A stretch of DNA of 64,000 nucleotides, from the NCBI RefSeq assembly GCF_042649925.1, contig NZ_JBHSAF010000015.1, positions 124,001 to 188,000 of the forward strand. Direction: 5' to 3'. The notes beneath the pieces are model-generated. The model did not search any database, was not told where the DNA came from, and saw only the letters and a list, made by a program, of their open reading frames with translations. How positions within the stretch are numbered: the stretch's first letter is position 1; each line of letters opens with the position of its first letter. The translations under genes and the position numbers were made by a program. Positions 1 through 8,773 of the stretch are shown here, one piece after another. Source of the DNA: Pseudaeromonas sharmana (GTDB lineage Bacteria; Pseudomonadota; Gammaproteobacteria; Enterobacterales; Aeromonadaceae).

Positions 1-2740
1 TGGTTTCCGTAACGATGGTTTGTTGTACCAGTTGGCTCTTGGTGAGTGCCGTGGGACTCGCTTCAAGTTTGTCCCATACCCCGTACAGGGTTTGTAGTTG
101 TGTCGCGGTGCGGTCACCATCCCGGAAATAGCTGCCGGTACCAAATAGCACCATGACACCACCGTTGGGATGGGCGATCACCATGGGGCGTGCCGTGATC
201 GGTTGGCGATTACTGGTGGTACAGGTCGCATCGACACAGGCCGTGATGATCTTGTTGACGGTCCAGTTATTACTTTGGCTGGCGCGTAGATCGAAACGCC
301 ACAAGTTGCCTAACAAATCGCCGGCATACACCAGATCAGTGACTCTATCGCCATCCAGGTCGACAGGGATCGGCGTACTGAGTCCGTTCATGTTGCCACT
401 GGTACTGGCCTCTGTGCCTGCCAGTACTTTGAGTAGATTCGCGTTTTGTAGATTCAAGACAATCAGCTTGGCGGCCCGGGCATCTTCGTAACCATTCGGC
501 ACTAACGCCGTCCAGTTTCCTCCTGATAGTTGACCCAGCGTCGGCTGTGGAATGGTAAATCCTAGTTCGCTGCTGGTGTATTCCCACAGGGCATTGCTGG
601 CACCAAAGCTGTCAGGATTGGTCACGTCGAGGGCGAACACTGTCTTGCCGCCAGCCCCCGTGGTGCCTAACAGTATGGTTTTCCAATTACTGCCAAACTT
701 GGCATCGCCAACCTTCGGGCTGCCATCCACCAGATACTGGTGATTTTGTGGGTAATTGGCATCTGTTAGTTTATTGAGTTTCAGCACTGTCTCGGCAGGA
801 ATGTAGGCAAAGCGCTCGACACCATCCGACTCCCGAAATGCGTGCAGCATGCCGTCATTGGCACCGACATACAGCATGGCGGTGCGGCCGGCCTTGGTGG
901 CTGTGAAAGCATCGTCGCCGACGCCATAGTCTTGAGTGCTGACCAGGACGGGGCTGGAATTGACAATGTCTCCGAGTCGTTTGCTGCGAGTGCGGAAAAT
1001 GCCATTGGTGACATTAAGCTCCTGACTCTGGTCTCCGCGCAACCAGGCGACGCGTGCTTGTCCCTGACTATCCGTGGTGCCATCGGCCTTTTTATTCAAG
1101 GCTGTTTGTTGTGTGCTATCCAAATTGGCCCACAAGAAACTGACGACGGAACCATTGGTTTTGCGGGTATAGATATTCCGTGAGCTGGCGGTCGGTATAT
1201 TGGACGAAGCCAACCAGGCAGGTGTTGCTCCTATGGTGCCATCGGTTGCAATGGGATAGGCCGTCAGCTCGCCACTCCAGTCGCCAGAATTAAAACTGGC
1301 TTGATATAGTCGGCTGTTACTGCTCAGGCGTGCGGTGTTGCTCACGGTCGCGCTGGAGGAGCCGGTGCGCGCCTGTACCTGGGCAAAGGCATCCGTCAGT
1401 GCATCGACAAAGGCCTGGGGATCGTTGGCATTATAAAAACCTCCTCGGCTGTTGACTGCCGCATGCCAAAGGTCGTCTATTTTTTTCGGAATCTCGCTGC
1501 CAAATTCACCACTGCTAATAGTTGGCCATGACAGGGTGCCCGCCTTTAATTGTGCAAAGGTGGCATCGCTGTAGGTCAACTGTCCATTGAGGCCGTAACT
1601 GACGGTGAAATTGACCATGTGCTGCCAATAGGCGGGATCATCGGTTGATGCTGGAACCTTGTTCTTGATGTTGGGTTGTAAATCCCGCTTCCAGTAATAG
1701 GCCGCGACATCCGCCAGCACATTACTGCTGCTGTCGCGATACGGCGGTTCGGCTTTGAATTTAATCTGGGCACCACCACTGTCATTGGTGATATAGCTGC
1801 CATCGACGTTGTCGACATTGGCGGTGGCATCCGTGGTATTGGCCTGGGAACTGTTCCAGTAACCATCCGTCATCAGAATATGGTAACTCTGGCGGCAGGT
1901 CTTGAATTCGCCGTAAGTGCTCTGCCCGGGGTTATCTGCCCATGGGCTTGAGCTATTGGTTGTGCGCTCAAAGTACTTGCCAACATCATCCATGGCGCGT
2001 CGCAAGGGGGTATAGCCATTGGCATTGACGGCATACAGCCAGCTGAAAAAATCGCTACGTGCCGTGCCTGTGAATTTTCTAACCCCCTTATAGATAGTCG
2101 CGGTTGCGACGTTATCTACAGTACGGCTACCCGAGTTGATACTGCCATAGCCGACTCTGACCTTGTCGTTTAACGCATAAAAAGCTCGCCCAATACCGGC
2201 TTTGGCTGCATCCAGACGGGTACTGTAATAAAGCTGCCAGGTGAGGAAATTTTTCTGTTCTTCAGTAAAGGTGCAGGTTGGCCTGTTGGCGCAATCAGTG
2301 CGATTTGGACCCCCGGTATAAGAGGTCACCCCCGAATAGATCCGTACCGCTGTCCCTGACTCGTTGTAATACACGCAGTTGTATGTGTAACTCCCGACGC
2401 GTCCCGTGCGGGTGCAGCTATTGGTGGGATCCGGATATTCGCTGCCATCACTGTTGATCCAGGGAAGGTAGGTGACTTTGGGGTTGTAATACAGCTTGTT
2501 ATAGGTCACCGATTTTGCGTTATTTCCGCTGGGTTGGGAGTTGTCATTGGTCAGGTAGGTGTCGTCCATCGAACCAGAGTCATCGATAGTGAACATGATA
2601 TTGGGTTCAATGGCATTGTCGCTTTGTAAATAAAGTGGTTTGTTGGCGATGACATCCGCGTCGGCTGCTGGCGCAACGAGTGATGATACCGATAACCACA
2701 GCATTATCATCAGTGTGTTCGGGAGCATTACTGGTTTCAT
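1..2740 (-). CDS. pilY1: PilY1, VWA-containing pilus tip adhesin (partial, 3' end beyond window)
   Basis: The reading frame is open from the ATG at 2740 to the window edge (913 codons), so the C-terminus is missing. A signal peptide (about residues 1-26) precedes a von Willebrand A domain with the MIDAS motif DDSGS at residues 53-57. Near residue 793 the C-terminal beta-propeller shows the PilY1 calcium-loop signature DLDGDRVTDLVYAGDLLGNL, and the frame then continues through LYGVWDK. PilY1 proteins sit at the tip of type IV pili, bind calcium and act in adhesion, mechanosensing and pilus extension. AAGGA lies 8 nt before the start. The gene is last in a minus-strand cluster fimT-pilV-pilW-pilX-pilY1, 26 nt after pilX. 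The family call is firm; the ligand is unknown. Confidence 0.93.
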   Translation of the reverse strand, partial: MKPVMLPNTLMIMLWLSVSSLVAPAADADVIANKPLYLQSDNAIEPNIMFTIDDSGSMDDTYLTNDNSQPSGNNAKSVTYNKLYYNPKVTYLPWINSDGSEYPDPTNSCTRTGRVGSYTYNCVYYNESGTAVRIYSGVTSYTGGPNRTDCANRPTCTFTEEQKNFLTWQLYYSTRLDAAKAGIGRAFYALNDKVRVGYGSINSGSRTVDNVATATIYKGVRKFTGTARSDFFSWLYAVNANGYTPLRRAMDDVGKYFERTTNSSSPWADNPGQSTYGEFKTCRQSYHILMTDGYWNSSQANTTDATANVDNVDGSYITNDSGGAQIKFKAEPPYRDSSSNVLADVAAYYWKRDLQPNIKNKVPASTDDPAYWQHMVNFTVSYGLNGQLTYSDATFAQLKAGTLSWPTISSGEFGSEIPKKIDDLWHAAVNSRGGFYNANDPQAFVDALTDAFAQVQARTGSSSATVSNTARLSSNSRLYQASFNSGDWSGELTAYPIATDGTIGATPAWLASSNIPTASSRNIYTRKTNGSVVSFLWANLDSTQQTALNKKADGTTDSQGQARVAWLRGDQSQELNVTNGIFRTRSKRLGDIVNSSPVLVSTQDYGVGDDAFTATKAGRTAMLYVGANDGMLHAFRESDGVERFAYIPAETVLKLNKLTDANYPQNHQYLVDGSPKVGDAKFGSNWKTILLGTTGAGGKTVFALDVTNPDSFGASNALWEYTSSELGFTIPQPTLGQLSGGNWTALVPNGYEDARAAKLIVLNLQNANLLKVLAGTEASTSGNMNGLSTPIPVDLDGDRVTDLVYAGDLLGNLWRFDLRASQSNNWTVNKIITACVDATCTTSNRQPITARPMVIAHPNGGVMVLFGTGSYFRDGDRTATQLQTLYGVWDKLEASPTALTKSQLVQQTIVTET

Positions 2741-2766
2741 GTTCAGGATCCTTATTCCAGAACCGG

Positions 2767-3276
2767 TTAACGCCGGAATGTGGATTGCAATACAGCCCGG
2801 CTATGTGCGGTTTGTCCGACGGCACTGGCGGTAACCCGGTAGATGATCGTTGTCTCAAGCGGTGTATCTGCTTCTAGGCTCTTCCCTTTATTGATGACTT
2901 CGGGCAAGCGTTCTACAAAATAATGAGGCGTGTCAGCGATACCACTGATGGCGGAACCACTACGCCAGATGGTTGTGTCGTCACGCCAATCGGTGGCGGT
3001 GGCACCACTCGCCATCTTGTCGTAGAGGCCATTGCTGCCATTCGCGGCAAAGGTCAGGGTGGCCCCCGAGGTCGCAATCAGCTCTTCCCCATCTCTGAGC
3101 ACCGCTTCAGCGGCTAGAAAGGCATGTTCACTATCGCGGCTGTTACTGGTCATTTTCTCTTGCAGGGAGCTGCCTTGCATCGCGACAAGCCCTGTCAGGG
3201 TCAAGAGCAGTAACATAATGAGGCAGATGACGAGTACCATGCCCCGTTGATGTTGATAGCTCGACGATGTTCTCAT
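2767..3276 (-). CDS. pilX: PilX-type minor pilin
   Basis: A protein of 169 residues with a short basic leader ending QRG and then a long hydrophobic helix (MVLVICLIMLLLLTLTGLVA). There is no glutamate at position +5, as in GspK-like tip pilins, the group that includes PilX. The mature part carries the conserved SRDSEHAFLAAEAVLRDGE segment found after the helix in PilX. PilX joins PilV, PilW and FimT in the priming complex that starts type IV pilus assembly and helps place PilY1 at the tip. The gene lies 8 nt after pilW and 26 nt before pilY1 in one operon. Start and family are clear. Confidence 0.9.
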   Translation of the reverse strand: MRTSSSYQHQRGMVLVICLIMLLLLTLTGLVAMQGSSLQEKMTSNSRDSEHAFLAAEAVLRDGEELIATSGATLTFAANGSNGLYDKMASGATATDWRDDTTIWRSGSAISGIADTPHYFVERLPEVINKGKSLEADTPLETTIIYRVTASAVGQTAHSRAVLQSTFRR

Positions 3277-3284
3277 GCTATCTC

Positions 3285-4337
3285 CTAATTCAGACGATTG
3301 CGCAGCACGGCAGTGACCACAGTGGGCATGTACCAGCGATCGTCGCTGGTGGTCATGGCGCTGCCATTGAAGGTCAGGGTTTGTGAACCGGTAACAGCCC
3401 CTGTCTCAGACGAACCGAGCAGAAGCTCCATTTGGATTGTTAAAACCTGACTCCATGCCGTTACATTGGGGGCTGTTACATATCGGTCAGTCTGCCGATC
3501 GGCATTGGTATCAATGCCATACAGAATCTGCAGGTCATATACGCCGTCTTGCATCACAGTGGCCATGCCGCCATTCAGCTTGCGAAAGAGGGCCGGTCTG
3601 CCGCTCACACTGTTCGTCGCCAAGTAATATGTCTCGCTGCCATAGCGCATGATTTCGGCATTGGTGCTGTAAATATTCAGTTTGTTGTTAGGATCCCAAC
3701 TGGCAAGGCTGCTTTGATTGCCGGGGGTTAAGCTGCTGACACCATGCACTATGTTTGCTTTGCCGCCGGAGAGCGTAATATTTGTCACCTGGAATATATG
3801 GCCCTTATTGCAGTCAGTGACGATGGCGATATCGCCGACGGCTAACACGTCATTGGCCTCTTCGACTGCGAATAACTGGGCGGCATTGTTGGTGGCGACG
3901 ATGCTCAGTGGCTGGGAGTCCGGGCGCTGGACAATCAACAAGTCGGTACCCGTCAGAGGGGCCGGATCGCCGGTAAGGTGCGCCGCAAGTTCTGTCGGCA
4001 GAGCCGTACTGAGATTGTCATAGCCAAGAAGACCAGCATTGAAGTTATAGGTGACGGTACTGGCGTTGTTCAGGGTATTAATTAACGTGATGTCCTGTTT
4101 GCTTAGGCAGCCGCGATATCCAGCCATGCGTAATTGTCGCGGCAACTCGCTTTGTAAGTATCGGGCGGCCTCCTGCACTTCCGAAACGGCCTCGCCAGTC
4201 TTATAGGTTCGATTGTTGGCGACAAACACCTGCAAGACTGCCGCGGTCAACAGCAGACCTAGCGTGATTGAAATCATGATTTCAACCAGGCCAAAACCCT
4301 GGTAGCGAGCAGTTGACGTCCAACGAATCCGGCTCAT
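3285..4337 (-). CDS. pilW: PilW-type minor pilin
   Basis: A protein of 350 residues with a type III prepilin leader. The leader peptidase PilD should cut in YQG/FGLVEIMISI, leaving Phe at +1 and Glu at +5. The segment after the helix (NNRTYKTGEAVSEVQEAARYLQSELPRQLRMAGYRGC) is typical of PilW, where a conserved Cys follows the amphipathic region. PilW is a non-core minor pilin of the tip complex. It starts 2 nt after the pilV stop and is followed closely by pilX, so translation is probably coupled. It is longer than its counterpart in the plus-strand cluster (263 residues), and the two share little beyond the N-terminal helix by eye. Confidence 0.9.
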   Translation of the reverse strand: MSRIRWTSTARYQGFGLVEIMISITLGLLLTAAVLQVFVANNRTYKTGEAVSEVQEAARYLQSELPRQLRMAGYRGCLSKQDITLINTLNNASTVTYNFNAGLLGYDNLSTALPTELAAHLTGDPAPLTGTDLLIVQRPDSQPLSIVATNNAAQLFAVEEANDVLAVGDIAIVTDCNKGHIFQVTNITLSGGKANIVHGVSSLTPGNQSSLASWDPNNKLNIYSTNAEIMRYGSETYYLATNSVSGRPALFRKLNGGMATVMQDGVYDLQILYGIDTNADRQTDRYVTAPNVTAWSQVLTIQMELLLGSSETGAVTGSQTLTFNGSAMTTSDDRWYMPTVVTAVLRNRLN

Positions 4338-4339
4338 AT

Positions 4340-4771
4340 CTATAGCTCCGTACGGTATATGAATTGTTGGTTGGACGGCGCGTCTTTAAGCCGTGATTCG
4401 TTCCACTCAATTGTAATGATGAATTCAGCACCAGAGCGGCTCACACTCCCATCCCCATCGGGGAGTGTTGCCAGGCGTCGTTTCCAGTTTTGCAGATCTA
4501 CAGCATTGACAGCGGTGCCGGTGGGTGCCGCACTGGCTAACGCTATGTCATAACTGCCTGCTCTGGCGAGGGTCTGATTGGCTCGCATCAAATCGGTGAT
4601 TTCATGTGCCAGCTCAGTCGCCAGGCTGCGCGTCATCGCGGTCTGGTTACTTTTTAGCGATGTGGTTTGCAAGGCCATCATTCCCAGCACGCCTAGCGCC
4701 AGAATGACCAGTGCAATCAGTACCTCCAGTAAGGTGGCTCCATGCGATTTTGAATAGCGCGGCTGTTTCAT
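4340..4771 (-). CDS. pilV: PilV-type minor pilin
   Basis: A protein of 143 residues. The leader ends SHG and is followed by ATLLEVLIALVILALGVLGM, which has the ALG-LG pattern typical of PilV and the GspI class, with Glu at +5 after the cleavage point. The mature domain holds the MRANQTLARAG and NWKRRLATLPDGDGSV segments seen in PilV. It is a non-core pilin of the assembly-priming complex. It sits 18 nt after fimT and 2 nt before pilW, inside the minus-strand cluster. The gene is intact. Confidence 0.88.
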   Translation of the reverse strand: MKQPRYSKSHGATLLEVLIALVILALGVLGMMALQTTSLKSNQTAMTRSLATELAHEITDLMRANQTLARAGSYDIALASAAPTGTAVNAVDLQNWKRRLATLPDGDGSVSRSGAEFIITIEWNESRLKDAPSNQQFIYRTEL

Positions 4772-4789
4772 ATCGCCTCCAATGCCTGG

Positions 4790-5287
4790 TCAACTGCTGC
4801 AACTGACACGCGTCACACGCGCTCGCCCTGAAAGCTCAATCGTTATTTGCCGTTGTTCGTTGTTTTCACAACCGCTGGGCTTTAGCCGGAGAGTGACGGC
4901 CGAGGAAGGGATAACCAGATTGCCTTGACCTGAGAGTTCTATGCGCGCCGGGGCATTGGTAATTGTGCTCTTGAGCGGATCGAAGCGGCGAAACAGTTCG
5001 TCGGCGCCGGAGTCGAATACGTCGTCGCCATCGTCGATCCTGATCTCCCATCCGGATGACCAGTCATTCGTGGTCAGGGGGGATATCCAAACCGGGACGC
5101 CACGTTTAACCGCTTCGCTGCGTGCCAGATGAATGGACACCAGCAACATGTTGGCTTCCGCTTTAGCGCTGCTATCGCGGATAAGATTGTTAAAGGCCGG
5201 CACTCCGACTGTGGCGATGATAGCGACTATGGCTATAGAGACCATCAGCTCGAGGAGCGTGAACCCCAAAGTGCATATTTTTGGCAT
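4790..5287 (-). CDS. fimT: FimT/GspH-type minor pilin
   Basis: A protein of 165 residues with the prepilin motif LGFTLLELMVSIAIVAIIATVGVPAF, where the PilD cut follows Gly and Phe is +1 with Glu at +5. The following SSAKAEANMLLVSIHLARSEAVKRG segment is the FimT/GspH hallmark. A GGGGGA ribosome site lies just before the ATG at 5287. FimT homologues belong to the tip complex, and in some naturally competent species FimT binds DNA; nothing in this sequence decides whether this one does. It is the first gene of the minus-strand pilin operon, so the operon promoter should lie in the AT-rich gap to its right. Confidence 0.88.
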   Translation of the reverse strand: MPKICTLGFTLLELMVSIAIVAIIATVGVPAFNNLIRDSSAKAEANMLLVSIHLARSEAVKRGVPVWISPLTTNDWSSGWEIRIDDGDDVFDSGADELFRRFDPLKSTITNAPARIELSGQGNLVIPSSAVTLRLKPSGCENNEQRQITIELSGRARVTRVSCSS

Positions 5288-5993
5288 TATTCCCCCGATA
5301 GGCGGTTGGCGCGTTAAAAATTCAGCTACTCGGCTCTACCTGTTTGGATTGTCGGAATTGCCATGTCGGCTGACAAGGCCGCGTTCTATCGCTCGTTGAG
5401 CGAACTCATCTTTCTTTCATCCCTTTTCTTTCCTTATTTTAGTCGCTAAGCCAGATATCCTCCTGTCGGAAAGCCTTTTCTTTGTAATTAAAAGTTATAT
5501 TAGGTAAAGCAAATAGACTCAGAAGGATGGTTGTGGCGGAGTCTTTAGCTCGGCGTGGAAAAGCGATTTTCTTCACTGTGTAATCGATTACCCTGATATT
5601 TATCCTGCAAGGAGGGATGTTTTTATGAGGGTTTTTAATTAATTCGGCGGTTTCGACTTCAATGCGGTTCGTTTTTTGTTTTTGAGTAAAAAATCTTTAT
5701 TAAGTTAATGTTTTTTTAGTTATTTATTTTATTGGTTTCTTAGTTTATTAAATGGTCTGGTGCCGTTGTGCGTGGCAATAGCCCAGAACGCCCCGGTTTT
5801 TCACGTGTTTTGGGTACTGAAAAAAAACAACTCATCCTTGTTTATCAATCGAAAGCGGATTAGTTAATGAATCGCTATCTGCCTCGCAAAACGGGATAAA
5901 CAAGCTGTGTATTTGTTGAGTACGACAAAGATTGATGCCAAAGTGGCAAACGGCTTCGATAGGAGCCTTGAAGCAATGTATAGAGGTTTGTCT
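5288..5993. promoter_or_regulatory. AT-rich divergent regulatory region between the two pilin clusters
   Basis: About 700 bases without a credible gene separate the divergent fimT genes. The stretch is clearly richer in A and T than its flanks, with runs of T between about 5625 and 5760. It holds a perfect 12-base dyad GTAATCGATTAC at 5580-5591 and, at 5609-5615, a consensus AAGGAGG followed 9 nt later by ATG and a five-codon frame (MRVFN, stop at 5642). The promoters of both pilin operons must lie here, but no -35/-10 pair stands out enough to call. Confidence 0.55.
5580..5591. promoter_or_regulatory. 12-bp perfect palindrome, possible operator
   Basis: GTAATCGATTAC is a perfect dyad inside the divergent promoter region. 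The size and symmetry fit a dimeric repressor site. It resembles the half-sites of HexR (TGTAAT/ATTACA), but the central spacing is shorter than that consensus, so no regulator is assigned. Confidence 0.35.
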
Positions 5994-6527
5994 ATGAACA
6001 GGCGGCTGATCATCGGTGGTACGAAGTACATCAGGGGTGTGACCTTGATCGAGCTGTTGGTGGCGATAGCCATAGTTGCGATCATGTCCGCAATTGGTAT
6101 CCCGTCATTTCAACGCTACAAGCTGGAACAACAGGCTGAAGCCCAACGAGAGGCAATGTTGAACAGTTTGTCCACGGCAAGGGTCGCGGCGCAGCGTTTT
6201 TCTGTTCCAGTCAATGTCTGCCCTTCCAGCGATGCGGCCAGTTGTGGCAATGATTGGAATCAGGGATGGATCGTGTACTTGGATAATGATCGAGATGACC
6301 AGTTGTCCAACGGTGAGCAAGTGCTGTTTGCGCACCAATACCAAGGCAAGATTCAGATCCTGACAGCGAATAGCCGTTTTCGCTTTTTGCCAAATGGGAT
6401 GACGACGACCGCCAGCCTCAACATCTGTTCCGATGACATGTCTGAATTGAACCGTGCCATCTCGATCAATCCGGTTGGTGCCATTGAATTGCAGGGAAGT
6501 AGCGATGCCAATTGTGCAACACCTTGA
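5994..6527 (+). CDS. fimT: FimT/GspH-type minor pilin (second cluster)
   Basis: A protein of 177 residues from the ATG at 5994, which has AGAGG 7 nt upstream; an alternative in-frame ATG at 5976 with AGGAG is possible. The leader ends YIRG, and the mature protein begins VTLIELLVAIAIVAIMSAIG, with Glu at +5 but Val rather than Phe at +1. The C-terminal domain has two Cys pairs (VCPSSDAASCG; NICSDD with DANC near the end). It opens the plus-strand cluster and is unlike the minus-strand FimT beyond the helix. The next gene, pilV, begins 23 nt before this one ends, so translation is probably coupled. Confidence 0.87.
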   Translation: MNRRLIIGGTKYIRGVTLIELLVAIAIVAIMSAIGIPSFQRYKLEQQAEAQREAMLNSLSTARVAAQRFSVPVNVCPSSDAASCGNDWNQGWIVYLDNDRDDQLSNGEQVLFAHQYQGKIQILTANSRFRFLPNGMTTTASLNICSDDMSELNRAISINPVGAIELQGSSDANCATP

Positions 6528-7044
6528 TCATGGCCGCCGGCATGGTGGCTTTACCTTGGTGGAAGTCCTGGTTGCCGTGGTGGTCATCGCCATTGGGCTG
6601 CTGGGATTTGCCTCTTTACAAATGACCGGTATGCAACGCCTGGAAGAGGCGAAATTCAGTCGCACTGCGGGCGGTTCGGCTCGCGACCTGATTGAGCGCA
6701 TCAGCTCATTACCCGATCTGGTCAAAGATGGCAGCTTTGATTTCACCAACCTTGATAATGGTACCAGTCCGCAATGGGATACCGATTGCAGGACCGAGGC
6801 TTGTACGCATGCCCAACTGGCAGCCATGGAATTGGGGTTGTGGTTTGAAGAGCTCAGAACGTTTGCGCCTTCTCCCCGTTTCTCGGTGGAAAGCCAGGCC
6901 CAGGCCGTCGGGACTCTGGTTACGATAAATCTGGTTTGGGATGCAGCGCGTACCGGTGCAGGGGCGTCCGCTTGTCAGCAAAATGGCAATGTTTTTGTGG
7001 CGGACAGCCATCAGTGTTCCCGTTTGGAGTTGGTGATTCCATGA
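6505..7044 (+). CDS. pilV: PilV-type minor pilin (second cluster)
   Basis: A protein of 179 residues. The ATG at 6505, preceded by AGGGA, overlaps the end of fimT. The leader ends GRRHGG and the mature N-terminus is FTLVEVLVAVVVIAIGLLGF, the PilV pattern with Phe at +1 and Glu at +5. Several Cys in the mature domain (CRTEAC, ACQQNG, HQC) suggest disulfides. The stop overlaps the pilW start as ATGA. It is a non-core minor pilin for initiation of pilus assembly. Confidence 0.87.
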   Translation: MPIVQHLDHGRRHGGFTLVEVLVAVVVIAIGLLGFASLQMTGMQRLEEAKFSRTAGGSARDLIERISSLPDLVKDGSFDFTNLDNGTSPQWDTDCRTEACTHAQLAAMELGLWFEELRTFAPSPRFSVESQAQAVGTLVTINLVWDAARTGAGASACQQNGNVFVADSHQCSRLELVIP

Positions 7045-7832
7045 TGCAAAACAGAGTCCGCGGATTCGGTCTAGTCGAAATCATGATAGCCATCGTTCTG
7101 GGGCTGTTTCTGGTGATGGGGCTGTACACCATGTTGAGCAGCAGTCAGCAGAGCTATGCCTTGGGGCGAGCCAATAGCAGCTTGAGCAATTCCGGGCAAC
7201 GGGTGAATCAATTAATCTGGAACCAGCTGCATCAGGCTGGATTTGTGAATTATCAGCGCAGATTGTTGAATCAACCCTTGCCGGCAGCAAACGGGTGGTT
7301 AAAAAACCAGAGTGTTAGCGGAGATAACGATCTCAACACTGCGGGTGTGATGGCGGATACCGATCGGCTGCGCATTCGTTTTCGCGGCTCGAGTGTTGGC
7401 GATAATGATCCTGCGCAGTCCGCGGTCACAACGGCCGATGGGCGCATGGTTAACTGTAACGGTACCGCGATCGGCAACACCCAACTGTTGACGGTCACCT
7501 TATTCGTCAATACCAGCAACGAATTGATCTGCGAGGACAGTATGGGGAACTCGGTTGTAATGGACCGTAATATCGAGTCCTTGCAATTTCGTTTTCGCCG
7601 TAGTGGCAACGATGAGCCGTTTGTTACGGCGGATAATGTCGGTGCGGCCAACTGGGCTTCGATTGTCGCGGTAGAGTTTTCGGTTCTTGCATCCATGCCT
7701 TCCGGGCAGCGCGTTGAAGCAACCGCTCGCGACTATCAATTGCTGGACAAATCCATTGACGCTGCCGCAGACAGAAATTTACGGCAGGTGCTCAATGGCA
7801 GTATCACACTGCGCAATCTTGGAGTGGATTAA
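7041..7832 (+). CDS. pilW: PilW-type minor pilin (second cluster)
   Basis: A protein of 263 residues starting at the ATGATG that overlaps the pilV stop. The leader is short (MMQNRVRG) and the mature N-terminus FGLVEIMIAIVLGLFLVMGL carries Phe at +1 and Glu at +5. The following SSSQQSYALGRANSSLSNSGQRV segment fits PilW. It is shorter than the PilW of the minus-strand cluster, mainly in the globular domain. It belongs to the same operon as fimT, pilV, pilX, pilE and pilY1. Confidence 0.87.
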   Translation: MMQNRVRGFGLVEIMIAIVLGLFLVMGLYTMLSSSQQSYALGRANSSLSNSGQRVNQLIWNQLHQAGFVNYQRRLLNQPLPAANGWLKNQSVSGDNDLNTAGVMADTDRLRIRFRGSSVGDNDPAQSAVTTADGRMVNCNGTAIGNTQLLTVTLFVNTSNELICEDSMGNSVVMDRNIESLQFRFRRSGNDEPFVTADNVGAANWASIVAVEFSVLASMPSGQRVEATARDYQLLDKSIDAAADRNLRQVLNGSITLRNLGVD

Positions 7833-7839
7833 TAAACCG

Positions 7840-8334
7840 ATGAAACAACAAGGAATGGCACTGGTCGTGGCGTTGGTCATCACCCTGATAATTGGCATTA
7901 TCGCTGTCGCCATCGGGAAAACCGCGCTGCAAAACCAGCAGAACGCGGCGGCAGAGCTGGATTCACTCAACAGCTATACCCTGGCCCAGTCGGCGATGAA
8001 TACCGCTGAGCGTGTATTTAGAAATACCGTCATCAGTGACAAGGAACGTATCTATAGCGACCACGCCAACACCATATCAACCACGATTGATGCCAATGCC
8101 GACTGGTGGCGGGATACCAGCAATTGGGCGTCAAACACCGTTTCTGTCGCTGGTCTGGAAGGAAATGCCCCGCAATATCGCATTGAAGAGCGCGAATTTG
8201 CTCCGCTGTCGGCCGACCTGGAAGAAAAAAATGGCCGCCAGTTTTTTCGGGTGACCAGTCGTGGTGAAGGTAAAGGTGCGGCGGTAACCATATTGCAATC
8301 CTATATTGGTGTCCTGGCTCAGAAGCGGGAATAA
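7840..8334 (+). CDS. pilX: PilX-type minor pilin (second cluster)
   Basis: A protein of 164 residues from the ATG at 7840; the reading frame extends upstream, but only this start gives a prepilin leader (MKQQG followed by MALVVALVITLIIGIIAVAI). No Glu is present at +5, as expected for the GspK/PilX class. The segment AELDSLNSYTLAQSAMNTAERVFRN matches the PilX region after the helix. It lies 7 nt after pilW and 14 nt before a pilE-like gene. Confidence 0.86.
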   Translation: MKQQGMALVVALVITLIIGIIAVAIGKTALQNQQNAAAELDSLNSYTLAQSAMNTAERVFRNTVISDKERIYSDHANTISTTIDANADWWRDTSNWASNTVSVAGLEGNAPQYRIEEREFAPLSADLEEKNGRQFFRVTSRGEGKGAAVTILQSYIGVLAQKRE

Positions 8335-8348
8335 CGAGGCGTAACGGG

Positions 8349-8762
8349 ATGAAGAAACAACATGTGGCGGGTTTTACTCTGATTGAGGTGATGATCACTG
8401 TCGTGATCGTTGCCATTTTGGGCAGTATTGCGGTGCCGTCCTATTTGTCGCATGTCCGCGACTCGCGTCGGCAGGAGGCCAAGCGGGCGATGCTGGAAGC
8501 GGCTCAGACCATGGAGAGCTTCTATGCCATGAACATGACCTATGTCGGTTCATCGAATGGTACCACCCCCTCCATTTTTGCAACCAAGGTGCCGAAGGAT
8601 GGTAATGAGCGGTACTACACCTTGAGTTTTGATGAAGAGCCTACTGCCACGACCTATACCCTCAAGGCCGAGCCCTACGCCGGACAAGTGGATGACCGCT
8701 GTGGCACTCTGACATTGACCCGGGCTGGCGCGAAAAATGCGGCCGAAAGCGATTGTTGGTAA
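8349..8762 (+). CDS. pilE: PilE-type pilin (second cluster)
   Basis: A protein of 137 residues with leader MKKQHVAG and mature N-terminus FTLIEVMITVVIVAILGSIAVPSY, which has Phe at +1 and Glu at +5. The HVRDSRRQEAKRAMLEAAQTMESFYAMN stretch and the final DDRCG...ESDCW disulfide loop are typical of PilE-like minor pilins located between pilX and pilY1. It probably caps the shaft side of the tip complex. The pilY1 start follows the stop by 11 nt. The minus-strand cluster shows no such gene between pilX and pilY1. Confidence 0.88.
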   Translation: MKKQHVAGFTLIEVMITVVIVAILGSIAVPSYLSHVRDSRRQEAKRAMLEAAQTMESFYAMNMTYVGSSNGTTPSIFATKVPKDGNERYYTLSFDEEPTATTYTLKAEPYAGQVDDRCGTLTLTRAGAKNAAESDCW

Positions 8763-8773
8763 AGGAGTTATTG

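Noticed and set aside
1..2740. Frameshift or decay in the left pilY1, since short overlapping frames cover it
   Set aside because: The frame set by the ATG at 2740 agrees with the frame of the recognisable propeller motifs and of the last codons at the window edge, and all sections translated by hand are open.
5580..5591. HexR binding site
   Set aside because: Half-sites resemble HexR, but the spacing between TGTAAT and ATTAC is shorter than in the known consensus and no sugar-metabolism gene adjoins.
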